64,000 nucleotides of DNA, taken from contig NZ_JAKRGA010000003.1 in NCBI RefSeq assembly GCF_022347785.1, positions 744,001-808,000 of the forward strand, read 5' to 3'. The notes below the pieces were generated by a model. That model ran no database searches. It saw nothing but the letters and a program-made list of their open reading frames with translations, and was not told where the DNA came from. Shown piece after piece: positions 55,352 through 63,882 of the stretch. Both the position numbers and the translations under genes were made by a program. Each line of letters starts with the position of its first letter. Within the stretch, counting starts at the first letter, position 1. The stretch is from Psychrobium sp. MM17-31 (GTDB lineage: Bacteria; Pseudomonadota; Gammaproteobacteria; Enterobacterales; Psychrobiaceae).

Positions 55352-55522
55352 TTATAGCTCGATTACTTTTTTGCCACGGTAGTAACCGTCAGCAGTGATG
55401 TGATGACGACGGTGAGTTTCACCAGTTGTCTCATCAACACTTAGTTGAACGCCAGTTAGCGCATCGTGTGAACGACGCATGCCACGTCTTGAACGTGATT
55501 TTTTACTTTTTTGAACAGCCAT
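55352..55522 (-). CDS. rpmF: Ribosomal protein bL32
   Basis: A 56-residue basic ribosomal protein, too short for a routine ORF cut-off. It reads [20 protein letters not shown], then [10 protein letters not shown] and ends in [10 protein letters not shown]. There is no zinc-binding Cys set, as usual in gammaproteobacteria. Flanking genes yceD and plsX give the conserved yceD-rpmF-plsX order. A GGAG Shine-Dalgarno (TTAGGAGACC) precedes the ATG. Confidence 0.97.
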   Translation of the reverse strand: MAVQKSKKSRSRRGMRRSHDALTGVQLSVDETTGETHRRHHITADGYYRGKKVIEL

Positions 55523-55542
55523 GATGGTCTCCTAAAAAAACC

Positions 55543-56061
55543 CTATTTCTTTAATTTTTGTAACACCGCGAACGGGTTTGGACGTTCCTCAACACTTTCG
55601 TCGATTTCACCCAATGTGTAATCTTGTTCAACTGAACAATCTTCCACATCGTGCATCGGGAAAAATGGAATTGAAACGATAAACTCATCTTCGATAAGTT
55701 CAGCGATTGCAATATGTCCATTCTCGTCCACATCGACTGGGTCGTAAATGTCCGGTATGTCATCCTCCTTGAACTTCTCAGTCAAAGGTGAATAACAGAA
55801 TTCCACAGAAATACTCTGCTTATATTCATGCATACAACGCTGACAAGTCAGGGAGACTTCGCCTTGCGCGTGACCGGTTACGATCACAGTGCCCTGTTCG
55901 TCAGTATCACAAGAAAACTGTACCTGTATGTCGCTACAGAATCCGGCGGACGCATCCAACAATCTCGACAATTGAGCGTTATCGATTCTACCTTCGTAGG
56001 TCGAGCGCATTTTAGCCGCTTTGATTGGATCAAGCGTCAAAGGTATCTTTACTAGTTGCAT
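55543..56061 (-). CDS. yceD: YceD/DUF177 protein
   Basis: A 172-residue protein of the DUF177 family, found next to rpmF in most bacteria. The C-x-x-C in L-T-C-Q-R-C-M and acidic stretches (D-V-D-E-N-G-H, E-D-C-S-V-E-Q) are typical. In other organisms the family is linked to 23S rRNA accumulation and ribosome assembly; the precise role is unclear. It is first in the fatty-acid cluster, 20 bp before rpmF, so the promoter for the whole set should lie in the 140-bp gap to the Maf gene. Confidence 0.92.
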   Translation of the reverse strand: MQLVKIPLTLDPIKAAKMRSTYEGRIDNAQLSRLLDASAGFCSDIQVQFSCDTDEQGTVIVTGHAQGEVSLTCQRCMHEYKQSISVEFCYSPLTEKFKEDDIPDIYDPVDVDENGHIAIAELIEDEFIVSIPFFPMHDVEDCSVEQDYTLGEIDESVEERPNPFAVLQKLKK

Positions 56062-56203
56062 GGTCGCGCATCTTATAGATCACAACGCCACTAGTCAAAG
56101 GAAAATCCTCAAATCTAGTGGTTTTTTTTCATCTCATGATAAACTTAACGAAAATTAAGCCATCAGACCGAAAAACGGTTACAAAATCAACGACTACAAG
56201 CCT

Positions 56204-56809
56204 ATGTATAAGCCCCAAAACCGACCGCTGATTCTAGCATCAACCTCACCTTTTCGTCAGCAAATTCTCCAAAAAATCCATGTAGATTTTGAATGCGCCA
56301 AGCCTAATGTTGACGAAACGCCACTAGCAAATGAGACAGCAACCGCGCTAGTACAGCGTTTGGCGCTTGCTAAGGCCAAAGCGTGCGAGGATCAATTTAA
56401 CGATCATTTGATCATCGGCGGCGATCAAGTTGCGGTGGTAAACGGTGAAATTGTAGGCAAACCGCATAATTTTGAAAACGCTTTTGCCCAGCTTAAACGC
56501 GCCAGTGGCCAAACAATCACCTTTTATACTGGATTGTGCTTGTATAATAGTGGCACTAAGACACATCAAGTCGTGGTTGAACCATTTCACGTTCACTTTC
56601 GCCAGCTAACTGACGAAATGATCACAGGCTATTTAGAAACAGAACAACCATATAGCTGTGCGGGCAGCTTTAAAAGTGAAGGACTAGGCATCGCCTTATT
56701 CGAGCGCTTAGAAGGTAAAGATCCCAACACACTTATTGGCCTGCCACTGATTACGCTAATCGATATGCTTAATAAAGAAGGCATTAATCTGTTGGCGCAG
56801 CTAAGTTAA
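56204..56809 (+). CDS. yceF: Maf-like nucleotide pyrophosphatase (YceF type)
   Basis: A 201-residue Maf/HAM1-fold enzyme. L-I-L-A-S-T-S-P-F-R at the N-terminus, E-T-A-T-A-L-V-Q-R-L-A, G-G-D-Q-V and G-K-P-H-N-F are the Maf signature, and the S-F-K-S-E-G-L-G-I and G-L-P-L-I-T-L-I segments fit the YceF group, which prefers m7GTP-type modified nucleotides. It acts as a house-cleaning pyrophosphatase. It is divergent from yceD, as in E. coli. Confidence 0.93.
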   Translation: MYKPQNRPLILASTSPFRQQILQKIHVDFECAKPNVDETPLANETATALVQRLALAKAKACEDQFNDHLIIGGDQVAVVNGEIVGKPHNFENAFAQLKRASGQTITFYTGLCLYNSGTKTHQVVVEPFHVHFRQLTDEMITGYLETEQPYSCAGSFKSEGLGIALFERLEGKDPNTLIGLPLITLIDMLNKEGINLLAQLS

Positions 56810-56882
56810 TACTGAGTTTTCGTCGTCAATATCAATAGATGGTCTACACTCTTTACTCTATTAATTATAAAAGGACTTAAAC

Positions 56883-57560
56883 ATGCTCCATCTTAGTGAT
56901 CAAAATTTCATTCACCCCGAAACAAAACTATATCGAAATAATACACAATTTCAGGCGTTTCCTAATCACGAGGAAGTCAAATTTAACAACGAGCAGTTTT
57001 TTGCTATTGGCAAGCTAAACGTTAAAGATATCGTAAAAGATTGTGCAGATGACGTATTTCTAGGGTATCCACCAAGTGAATGGTTAGCAGAGCAAGAATA
57101 TATAACTTACGCGCTCATTGATGGCCAGTGGCAATTAGATGTCGACGATCTCGATGAATGGGAATTTGATTTTGAAGATGAACAAGCACGTTACGACGAT
57201 GTAAAGGCGTTTCACAACGAGCATGGTTTTATTCAATACCATCCAAATGATGAACCTGATGAATCTCGAAAGAGTGGCTTAGTCAACATTGGCGGTCAAG
57301 CGCCAACGGGTTGGAACTGGGATGCCTATTTGTGGGAAAACGAAGAGGAATCAGATGCACTCTATGACGCATCAGAAGACGAAGAAAGTGAAGAGTCACA
57401 AGCCATATTAAAACGAGCCATTATTATGAAAGTTGGCTGTGATATATATCATTACATTGCTCATGTTCAATGTATGAATTATGCCGAAAGTAGCGCTGAT
57501 TTAATCTATTTCTACAATCCGCAAAAAAAGCGTGTCGTGATGGGCGTAGATTACTCATAA
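56883..57560 (+). CDS. Acidic protein of unknown function
   Basis: A 225-residue protein, very rich in Asp and Glu, especially in D-V-D-D-L-D-E-W-E-F-D-F-E-D-E and the low-complexity stretch E-D-E-E-S-E-E-S near residue 170. No signal peptide, helices or family were recognised; the segment G-G-Q-A-P-T-G-W-N-W-D-A looks folded and may be diagnostic. An AAGGACTTAAAC context serves as ribosome site. It stands alone between the Maf gene and a terminator, so the context says little about function. Confidence 0.8.
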   Translation: MLHLSDQNFIHPETKLYRNNTQFQAFPNHEEVKFNNEQFFAIGKLNVKDIVKDCADDVFLGYPPSEWLAEQEYITYALIDGQWQLDVDDLDEWEFDFEDEQARYDDVKAFHNEHGFIQYHPNDEPDESRKSGLVNIGGQAPTGWNWDAYLWENEEESDALYDASEDEESEESQAILKRAIIMKVGCDIYHYIAHVQCMNYAESSADLIYFYNPQKKRVVMGVDYS

Positions 57561-57593
57561 CCAAATATAGTTAACTTTTAATTATGCAGTGTA

Positions 57594-57620
57594 AAAGCAA
57601 TAGCCCGTAGGCTATTGCTT
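57594..57620. terminator. Terminator between the acidic protein and AGE genes
   Basis: AGCAATAGCC (57596-57605) pairs with GGCTATTGCT (57610-57619) around CGTA, with A and T on the outer sides; it suits both convergent genes. Confidence 0.88.
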
Positions 57621-57625
57621 TCTAT

Positions 57626-58795
57626 TTAAAGCGCTCTTAATACTTCAAAACATGCACCAAGCGTATGATAGTCACATTTAGCACCAGCGCTGGATTTTTC
57701 GTTACTATAAGCCCTATTGTCTCTAGTTACCACTCTAAACCAAGCACCATGCTTGTGATCTATCAGGTGCTGCCAACTGTATTGCCACAACGCTTGGTAA
57801 CTATCAAGAAACTTAGCCTGTCCAGTTTGTTGATAAAGTAAGGCTGCCGCTGCAAAGCTTTCGGCTTGAACCCAGAAATATTTGTCGTCATCACACCAAA
57901 CCCCATCGACATCGAAACCATAGACGAGACCACCGCACTGTTGATCCCACGCTGTTTGATAGGCATATTCGAATAACTGCGCAGCTTTATCCACCAACCA
58001 TTGTTTAGGCTGATATCGATTTAATATCAGTAACAGTTTAGACCATTCTGTTTGATGACCAGGCTGAAATCCCCAAGGTCGATAAAGGTTTTTGGGATCA
58101 TCTTTATTGTATTGCCAGTCTATTTCAAAATCTTGCGTATAATGCTCCCAAACCAGTCCGTCAGAAAGATTTGCTTGGCGCTGTGTGATATTTTCCGCAA
58201 CCAACAATGCCCGCTCAAGAAACACGTTATCTTCAGTTGCCTCATAGGCAGCAATGAGCGCCTCGCATAAATGCATATTAGCGTTTTGGCCACGATAGTT
58301 GCTTAGTGCACCATCTACAGTTATTTCATCCGCGTACAAACCGTGTTCTTTTTGCCAAAATCGTACTTCTAACAATTCGAAAACTCGATACAGTTGCTCC
58401 TTTGTGTCAATAATTCGATGTTTAATGCAATTTGCATAGGCGAGCAATACAAAAGCATAACCATAAGCCTGTTGGGTCATATCGATTGGAAGATGGTTAT
58501 CAAGGGTCCACGCATAGCACTCACTATCACTTTGCCAATGAACTTGTTCAATATAGTCCAAACCGTGTTTAGCAATCGCTTTATAGTCAGGACGCGCTAA
58601 CATATCTGACGCAACCGCATAATTTACAACGATTCGAGTGCTACTAACTAGGTGGCGGACGTTAGGAGCAAATACTTGCCCGTCATCGAGAAAGTTTTGA
58701 AAATAACCACCAGATTTGTCGACAATTCGTTTATCGTAAAACGCCATAATTGAACGACAATGATCGCGTAAAAATGATTTATCATGAAAATTCAT
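57626..58795 (-). CDS. AGE-family sugar isomerase, probable mannose isomerase
   Basis: A 389-residue member of the N-acylglucosamine 2-epimerase superfamily, an (alpha/alpha)6 barrel that includes mannose isomerase and YihS-type enzymes. Motifs G-G-Y-F-Q-N-F and R-H-L-V-S-S-T-R-I-V-V-N-Y, N-A-N-M-H-L-C-E-A, the W-G-F-Q-P-G-H-Q-T-E-W-S-K-L-L and K-Y-F-W-V-Q-A-E-S segments carry the conserved His/Glu residues. With the PfkB kinase directly upstream, mannose-to-fructose isomerisation is the best guess. Start ATG 58795 is chosen over the in-frame TTG at 58807. It is the last gene of the minus-strand operon. Confidence 0.85.
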   Translation of the reverse strand: MNFHDKSFLRDHCRSIMAFYDKRIVDKSGGYFQNFLDDGQVFAPNVRHLVSSTRIVVNYAVASDMLARPDYKAIAKHGLDYIEQVHWQSDSECYAWTLDNHLPIDMTQQAYGYAFVLLAYANCIKHRIIDTKEQLYRVFELLEVRFWQKEHGLYADEITVDGALSNYRGQNANMHLCEALIAAYEATEDNVFLERALLVAENITQRQANLSDGLVWEHYTQDFEIDWQYNKDDPKNLYRPWGFQPGHQTEWSKLLLILNRYQPKQWLVDKAAQLFEYAYQTAWDQQCGGLVYGFDVDGVWCDDDKYFWVQAESFAAAALLYQQTGQAKFLDSYQALWQYSWQHLIDHKHGAWFRVVTRDNRAYSNEKSSAGAKCDYHTLGACFEVLRAL

Positions 58796-58825
58796 AATGT
58801 TATTCAACTCTAATTAACATCGACA

Positions 58826-59785
58826 TCACATCGACAAGGGACCAATATCACTGACACTCGGTAACGCTGGAAATGCGCCATAACGACTCACAGCATGAGC
58901 GCCACAACGCGCCGCATAATCAATGACTGCCGACAACTGCTCACCATGCTCTAAAAACTCAACAGGATTTTGTTGCTGACTCAATGCGCACAAAAAGCCG
59001 CCAATAAAGGCATCTCCTGCAGCAGTGGTGTCCAACGCATCCACTTTAGGCGTTGGTAACGTCCCTTGGTAACCATCGCCATAAAACGCAATCTCACCTG
59101 CACCATTGGTCACCAGAATAAGTAATACACCATTATAGATGAGCGACTGTATATATTGCTCGACATCACCCTGTGCTAGATATTCCAGTTCATCGCGCGA
59201 GAATTTCAGCAAGTCGCTCTGGCGAGTAAACTCATTAACCGTTTCTATGTTGGCATGACCATGGCGCCACAAGTTGTGACGTAAATTTACATCAAAACTC
59301 ACTAACGCATCTTGGCTGCGAGCTGTGTCAATGAAACGTTGAGTCGTTTCGCAAATACCTTTATCCGTTAACGTATTGCTACAAAAATGCGCGATATCTC
59401 CAGCATCAAACCAGCTACTACTGATTTGCGGTGGAATCATCACTAAATCGGCGGTGTTATCGCGATAGAATGAAAAGCTGCGCTCTCCGTCATCGTCAAG
59501 AGAGACAAATGCCAATGCTGTTTTTGCAGTAGGGTGGCGAAGAATAAATTGCGTATTTACCTGATATTGACTCAAAGCACTTACCAAAAAATCGCCAAAG
59601 TTATCGCTGCCTATCTGCCCAGCAAATGAGGCGTTGCCGCCAAGCTTTGCAATCGCAACAGCAACATTTGCCGGAGCGCCACCGGGATATTGCCGATACT
59701 CATTGAGGGAAAGCGTCTCTTCATCGACGCTATTGATAGCAATAAAATCAATTAATGCCTCACCAAAACAAACGACAGTGCTCAT
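58826..59785 (-). CDS. PfkB-family sugar kinase, probable fructokinase
   Basis: A 319-residue ribokinase-fold kinase. The N-terminal signature G-G-A-P-A-N-V-A-V-A-I-A-K-L-G-G and the C-terminal D-T-T-A-A-G-D-A-F-I-G-G-F with the catalytic base Asp are complete. C-F-G-E-A-L-I-D-F resembles bacterial fructokinases. It sits between the hydrolase and the isomerase with gaps of 18-31 bp, so it should phosphorylate the product of the isomerase, yielding fructose-6-phosphate. Substrate assignment is by context. Confidence 0.88.
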   Translation of the reverse strand: MSTVVCFGEALIDFIAINSVDEETLSLNEYRQYPGGAPANVAVAIAKLGGNASFAGQIGSDNFGDFLVSALSQYQVNTQFILRHPTAKTALAFVSLDDDGERSFSFYRDNTADLVMIPPQISSSWFDAGDIAHFCSNTLTDKGICETTQRFIDTARSQDALVSFDVNLRHNLWRHGHANIETVNEFTRQSDLLKFSRDELEYLAQGDVEQYIQSLIYNGVLLILVTNGAGEIAFYGDGYQGTLPTPKVDALDTTAAGDAFIGGFLCALSQQQNPVEFLEHGEQLSAVIDYAARCGAHAVSRYGAFPALPSVSDIGPLSM

Positions 59786-59806
59786 TACCCTACTCCTAGC
59801 TCTTTG

Positions 59807-61075
59807 TTATAAGCACCAATGTAGTGCGATTGCTGCCGTCCAAGAAAACGCATCGCCACCACAGCCTGCACCCGTTTCACAATTAAAGTATTCAAAATAC
59901 CCTGTTTGCTCGACTAGCGCTTGAGTCGATGCCTTTATTTGCTCGGCTTCCTCAGCAAATCCATAATGTTGCATGCCATTAGCGATCAACCAATTGATAT
60001 GTAGCCATACTGGCCCGCGCCAGTAACGTTGCGGCTCATATTTATCTGAGGTAGGAATTGTTGAAGCCATTCCGTAGTCAACGGCACTTAGCCATTGACG
60101 AGAGATAGTCAGCAAAGACGCCGCTTGCGCTTCGCTAGCCAACTCACCATATAAAGCCATCATAGTGCCCGTTGTCATGACTTTTACAAATTCATCAGTA
60201 ATAGCATTTTTATTGTAAAAGCTTTGAGTTTCCTCATCCCAAAGTGACGAAATGGCTTGCTGTGTTAACAAATGACGCGATGCTAAGTCATCAATGGCAG
60301 ATTGTTCAGTGCCATATTCATCGCAAATAGCCAGTAAATCTTTGGTGGCTTTGTGCAATATCGAAATAATGCCTACATCGTACATTTTGTATGGGCAGTG
60401 CTGAAAAATTTGTTCACTATCAAAATTGTGCTGCTTGTAGAAATCCACCAAATAAAGATAACGATCATATTCGGCTGCATGTGGCCTTTCAGCGGCATCA
60501 ACGTGCTCTAAATCCTTACGCTTATACTGCCAAGTAACCGGCGGCACAGCAGCCAGACTTTCATCCCACGCTGGACTGTTATCCATGCCAGACTCCCATG
60601 GATGATAGCTAACCACAAGCCCCGTTTTACGCGGATCGCGCTCGTTATACCACCACTGATGATAAGCAACTAGCTTATCTAACATTGCATCAATTTTAAC
60701 TTTGGCAAGCTCGCGATCATTTGCTACTTCTAGCATAATTTTCACCACACTCGCTAACACAGGCGGCTGTGAAATGGATGTCGTTGCAGGTTTTTGAGCT
60801 GTCCCCCAAACATCAGCACCTGGAAAATAACTATCGACTTCTTCATGGAAAATAATATGCGGGATCATGCCGTTGTCCCACTGCCCTTCAAGTAACTTTT
60901 CTATCTCTAACCACGCACGCGACTCGTCGATCTTCATCCAGCCCAATGCGGTAATTGCCGCGTCCCAATTCCACTGAAACGGATATAAGCCATGAGTTGG
61001 AATTGTATATCCCCCCATATCATTTTTGCGCAGTATGTCTTTTGCTTGTTCAATAAGTGACTCTCGGTTTGCCAT
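59807..61075 (-). CDS. GH63-like glycoside hydrolase, probable mannosyl- or glucosylglycerate hydrolase
   Basis: A 422-residue cytoplasmic enzyme with an (alpha/alpha)6 glycosidase pattern: Y-P-F-Q-W-N-W-D-A-A (catalytic Asp region), S-I-S-Q-P-P-V-L-A, H-P-W-E-S-G-M-D-N-S-P-A-W-D, R-Y-W-R-G-P-V-W-L-H-I-N-W and G-G-D-A-F-S-W-T-A-A. These match GH63-related hydrolases that act on small osmolyte glycosides such as mannosylglycerate and glucosylglycerate. No signal peptide, so the substrate must be imported first. First gene of the minus-strand operon; divergent from the TonB receptor. Trehalase (GH37) is a related alternative. Confidence 0.8.
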   Translation of the reverse strand: MANRESLIEQAKDILRKNDMGGYTIPTHGLYPFQWNWDAAITALGWMKIDESRAWLEIEKLLEGQWDNGMIPHIIFHEEVDSYFPGADVWGTAQKPATTSISQPPVLASVVKIMLEVANDRELAKVKIDAMLDKLVAYHQWWYNERDPRKTGLVVSYHPWESGMDNSPAWDESLAAVPPVTWQYKRKDLEHVDAAERPHAAEYDRYLYLVDFYKQHNFDSEQIFQHCPYKMYDVGIISILHKATKDLLAICDEYGTEQSAIDDLASRHLLTQQAISSLWDEETQSFYNKNAITDEFVKVMTTGTMMALYGELASEAQAASLLTISRQWLSAVDYGMASTIPTSDKYEPQRYWRGPVWLHINWLIANGMQHYGFAEEAEQIKASTQALVEQTGYFEYFNCETGAGCGGDAFSWTAAIALHWCL

Positions 61076-61346
61076 ATTATTTTCTCTTTTTTGTAAAGGT
61101 CAATTAACTCGTTTTGAGTATTAAATCACTATAAAAACTTAAATGAAAGAACTTTTAAACCCAAAATGAGTTGTTTTATCTTTTGAGCTATGTTTTACTG
61201 CTTACGTAACTTGAGTGAATAACATACAAAAACCACGTGTTATATAACCTGTATTTGTTGAAAGATAGATAGCAGGGTTTCACTTGAGCTTCATACATCA
61301 CAAAAATATATAAATAGTATAATAATCAAATAAAAAGGTGGGGTTT
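61076..61346. promoter_or_regulatory. Divergent regulatory region of the sugar locus
   Basis: The 13-base motif AACTCGTTTTGAG (61106-61118) recurs inverted as AACTCATTTTGGG on the minus strand (61160-61172), 11 of 13 bases identical, centres 54 bp apart. A C-T-T-T-T-G-A-G lies nearby at about 61180-61187. Such paired sites between divergent operons are likely bound by one regulator. No promoter boxes are certain. Confidence 0.5.
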
Positions 61347-63806
61347 ATGAAATACAGTAAGGTCTGGCAAGTGCTATCTCTAGTCTTGGCGTCATCATCA
61401 ACTGCGGCATTTGCAGCAGAGGAAAAAGAAGCGCCAAAAAAAGAGAAAGCACCTGAAGTTATCTTAGTAACAGGTTCGAGCGTTTTGCGTTCTGAAGCTG
61501 ATACGCCAGCGAAAACAACTTGGTTTAACAACGAAGAAATCGCGCGAACGGGCTTTACCAGCCAAGCGGACATCTTATTGTCAGTACCAGGCATCAAAGT
61601 AGAAGGCGGCGGTGGTGAAGTTGCCACTAACGCCTTTGTTCGCGGTTTACCTTCCGGTGGCCAGTTTCAATTTACCCCACTTAACTATGATGGCATGCCA
61701 GCGTTCCAATCGGGCATGACCTCGTCAGCACAAGATGTTTACTATCGTCCAGATATCGGCATCGAGCGTGTGGAATTTGTTGGTGGCGGTGTCTCTAACC
61801 TGTTTGGCCCAGGCTCAGTTGCAGGCATTATTAACTACATCTCTAAGAAAGGTAGTGATACGCCGGAAACAACGATTCAGTTAGAACTCGCTGAAGATGG
61901 ACGACTACGTACTGATTTTTTTAACGGCGGCGCAATTTCAAGCGATGACAACTTATACTACGCCATGTCAGGTTACTACCGTTACGATGAAGGCCCGCTA
62001 GATACCGGACTGCCAACTAAAGGATATCAATTACGCGGTAACATTCACAAAGAAACAGACAATGGCTTCTTTACTGTTTACGGCCAAATGATTAATGACA
62101 ATGTCCAATTTTTCTTGCCACTGCCACTCGATGGCGCTAGTCGTAATCGTCTGAAAGGCAACGACGGTAACACTGTCTATGTAGGGCAATCTGTCGCCGC
62201 TGCTGAGCTCTCATTCCCTACAGCTGACGGTCAATATCAATCACCAATTAGAGATGGTGTTTCAACAGTGGGTGGCTCAATCGCCATCGAGTTCTCAAAC
62301 GAACTAACAGAAAATTGGACGCTTAGTGGCAAGGCAAAAGCCGCAGACTACGAACATCAATTTAATCTATTTTTAGATGGTGACGGCATTGCCAATTCAC
62401 CTGAGCCTCAGCAAGGCTATGTCACCAATAGTGCGCGTAACATTAATGGCCAAAGTCTTACCGACACTTACGGCACGCCGTCATTTACATGGGCGGAAAC
62501 AGGCAATGCATTACCTGACAATTACCTATTATTCGGTAACCGTTTGTTAGATCGTCAGCGCGATGGTGATTTTTTTAGCACTGAATTTAACTTAGCTGGT
62601 GAAATCAGTACTGAATCATTTACCCATAACCTCAACATTGGCGTGTTCTTTATTAACGCCGAGCAGATGGATTACAACGTACTTTCAAGCTATCTCGCCG
62701 ACTTTAGCAATGGTAAAGATGCCCGTTTAGTTAATTTATCTTTCACCGATGGCAATGGAAAGGTCACTCATTACTCACGCAATGGTGTCGTAGGTCCAGG
62801 TACGAGTTACACTAACAAACAACTGACCTCTCGTCGCGCAGCCTTCTACATTACCGACCAAATGGAGAACGACCAATGGGCGTTTGATATTGGTATGCGT
62901 ATTGAAAACGCCAAAGGCACCACCAAAAATGAAGGCCGTGAGACAGTCACACTGTCAGACGATGAGTCTTTAGCACACAATCTGCAAGTTAATTCGACTG
63001 GTAATGGTCAATTTACTTATGGTGAAGTAAGCACCACTGAAGCCGCCTTCTCTGCTGCCGCGCTGTATAAAATGGACGATCAAGACATCAACCTTTACGC
63101 CAATGCATCTAAAGGCTATTTCTTCCCGCAAATTCGCTCAATTCGCTTTAACGCCAACGGTGAGCCACAAAGTTACGAAGGGGAAGATATTACGCTTGCA
63201 ACCTTGGGTATCAAATACTTCCCAGAAGATCTCTACATCGATGCCTCATTGTTTATGGCTAATTTAGACAATCGTCGCTCAGTAGATTTTGAAAATGATG
63301 GCATCGGTGGGATCCGCGAAATCGTTAATACCGTATCGACTGAGACCGTGGGTCTAGAAGTTATTGGTCGTTATACTATTTCCGATGATTTAACTATCGA
63401 CGGTAACATTACCTATCAAGATGCCGAGTTCTCTGAAGGCGGCAACGTGGGTAAACAGCCACGCCGACAGCCAGAATTCTCAGGTAACCTAGGTATTGCC
63501 TACAATGATGGTGTGATCGACTCTCGCTTAGGTATTAGCTACTTTGGTGACAACTATGCAAACGACTCAAATAGCGTAGAGCTCGACGGCCATAACATCG
63601 CCACGTTTGATGTTGGCTACACATGGGAGCTAGCACGTGACCAAAAACTGCGTTTAGGTTTTGGTGTGTGGAACTTGTTTGATAGCGACGGTATTACCGA
63701 AGGCTCTCCTCGACAAGGTAACGCCCAGGTCTCTGGTGGCGAATTCTTCGTCGGCCGTCCAATCTTGCCTCGTAGAATGAGCATCACGGCTAGATACGAC
63801 TTCTAG
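61347..63806 (+). CDS. TonB-dependent outer-membrane receptor
   Basis: An 819-residue receptor with signal peptide (ends S-S-T-A-A-F-A-A), a charged Glu/Lys linker, plug domain (V-I-L-V-T-G-S, I-L-L-S-V-P-G-I-K-V, F-V-R-G-L-P-S-G, I-G-I-E-R-V-E-F-V) and a 22-strand barrel ending R-M-S-I-T-A-R-Y-D-F with the C-terminal Phe for BAM insertion. It should carry the locus substrate through the outer membrane using TonB energy. No N-terminal signalling domain is present. Start ATG 61347 overlaps an AAGGTGGGG ribosome site; the GTG at 61338 is part of that site. Confidence 0.93.
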   Translation: MKYSKVWQVLSLVLASSSTAAFAAEEKEAPKKEKAPEVILVTGSSVLRSEADTPAKTTWFNNEEIARTGFTSQADILLSVPGIKVEGGGGEVATNAFVRGLPSGGQFQFTPLNYDGMPAFQSGMTSSAQDVYYRPDIGIERVEFVGGGVSNLFGPGSVAGIINYISKKGSDTPETTIQLELAEDGRLRTDFFNGGAISSDDNLYYAMSGYYRYDEGPLDTGLPTKGYQLRGNIHKETDNGFFTVYGQMINDNVQFFLPLPLDGASRNRLKGNDGNTVYVGQSVAAAELSFPTADGQYQSPIRDGVSTVGGSIAIEFSNELTENWTLSGKAKAADYEHQFNLFLDGDGIANSPEPQQGYVTNSARNINGQSLTDTYGTPSFTWAETGNALPDNYLLFGNRLLDRQRDGDFFSTEFNLAGEISTESFTHNLNIGVFFINAEQMDYNVLSSYLADFSNGKDARLVNLSFTDGNGKVTHYSRNGVVGPGTSYTNKQLTSRRAAFYITDQMENDQWAFDIGMRIENAKGTTKNEGRETVTLSDDESLAHNLQVNSTGNGQFTYGEVSTTEAAFSAAALYKMDDQDINLYANASKGYFFPQIRSIRFNANGEPQSYEGEDITLATLGIKYFPEDLYIDASLFMANLDNRRSVDFENDGIGGIREIVNTVSTETVGLEVIGRYTISDDLTIDGNITYQDAEFSEGGNVGKQPRRQPEFSGNLGIAYNDGVIDSRLGISYFGDNYANDSNSVELDGHNIATFDVGYTWELARDQKLRLGFGVWNLFDSDGITEGSPRQGNAQVSGGEFFVGRPILPRRMSITARYDF

Positions 63807-63817
63807 TGTGTTATACA

Positions 63818-63852
63818 GTGAGAAACATTGGCTTGATGTCGATGTTTCTCAC
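63818..63852 (+). terminator. Intercistronic hairpin between TonB receptor and symporter genes
   Basis: Perfect 11-base arms GTGAGAAACAT (63818-63828) and ATGTTTCTCAC (63842-63852) with a 13-base loop, followed by TTTGCTTTTT. It may partly terminate receptor transcripts and so set the receptor-to-symporter ratio. Confidence 0.7.
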
Positions 63853-63882
63853 TTTGCTTTTTACCTGTAAGGCATTTCTGTT

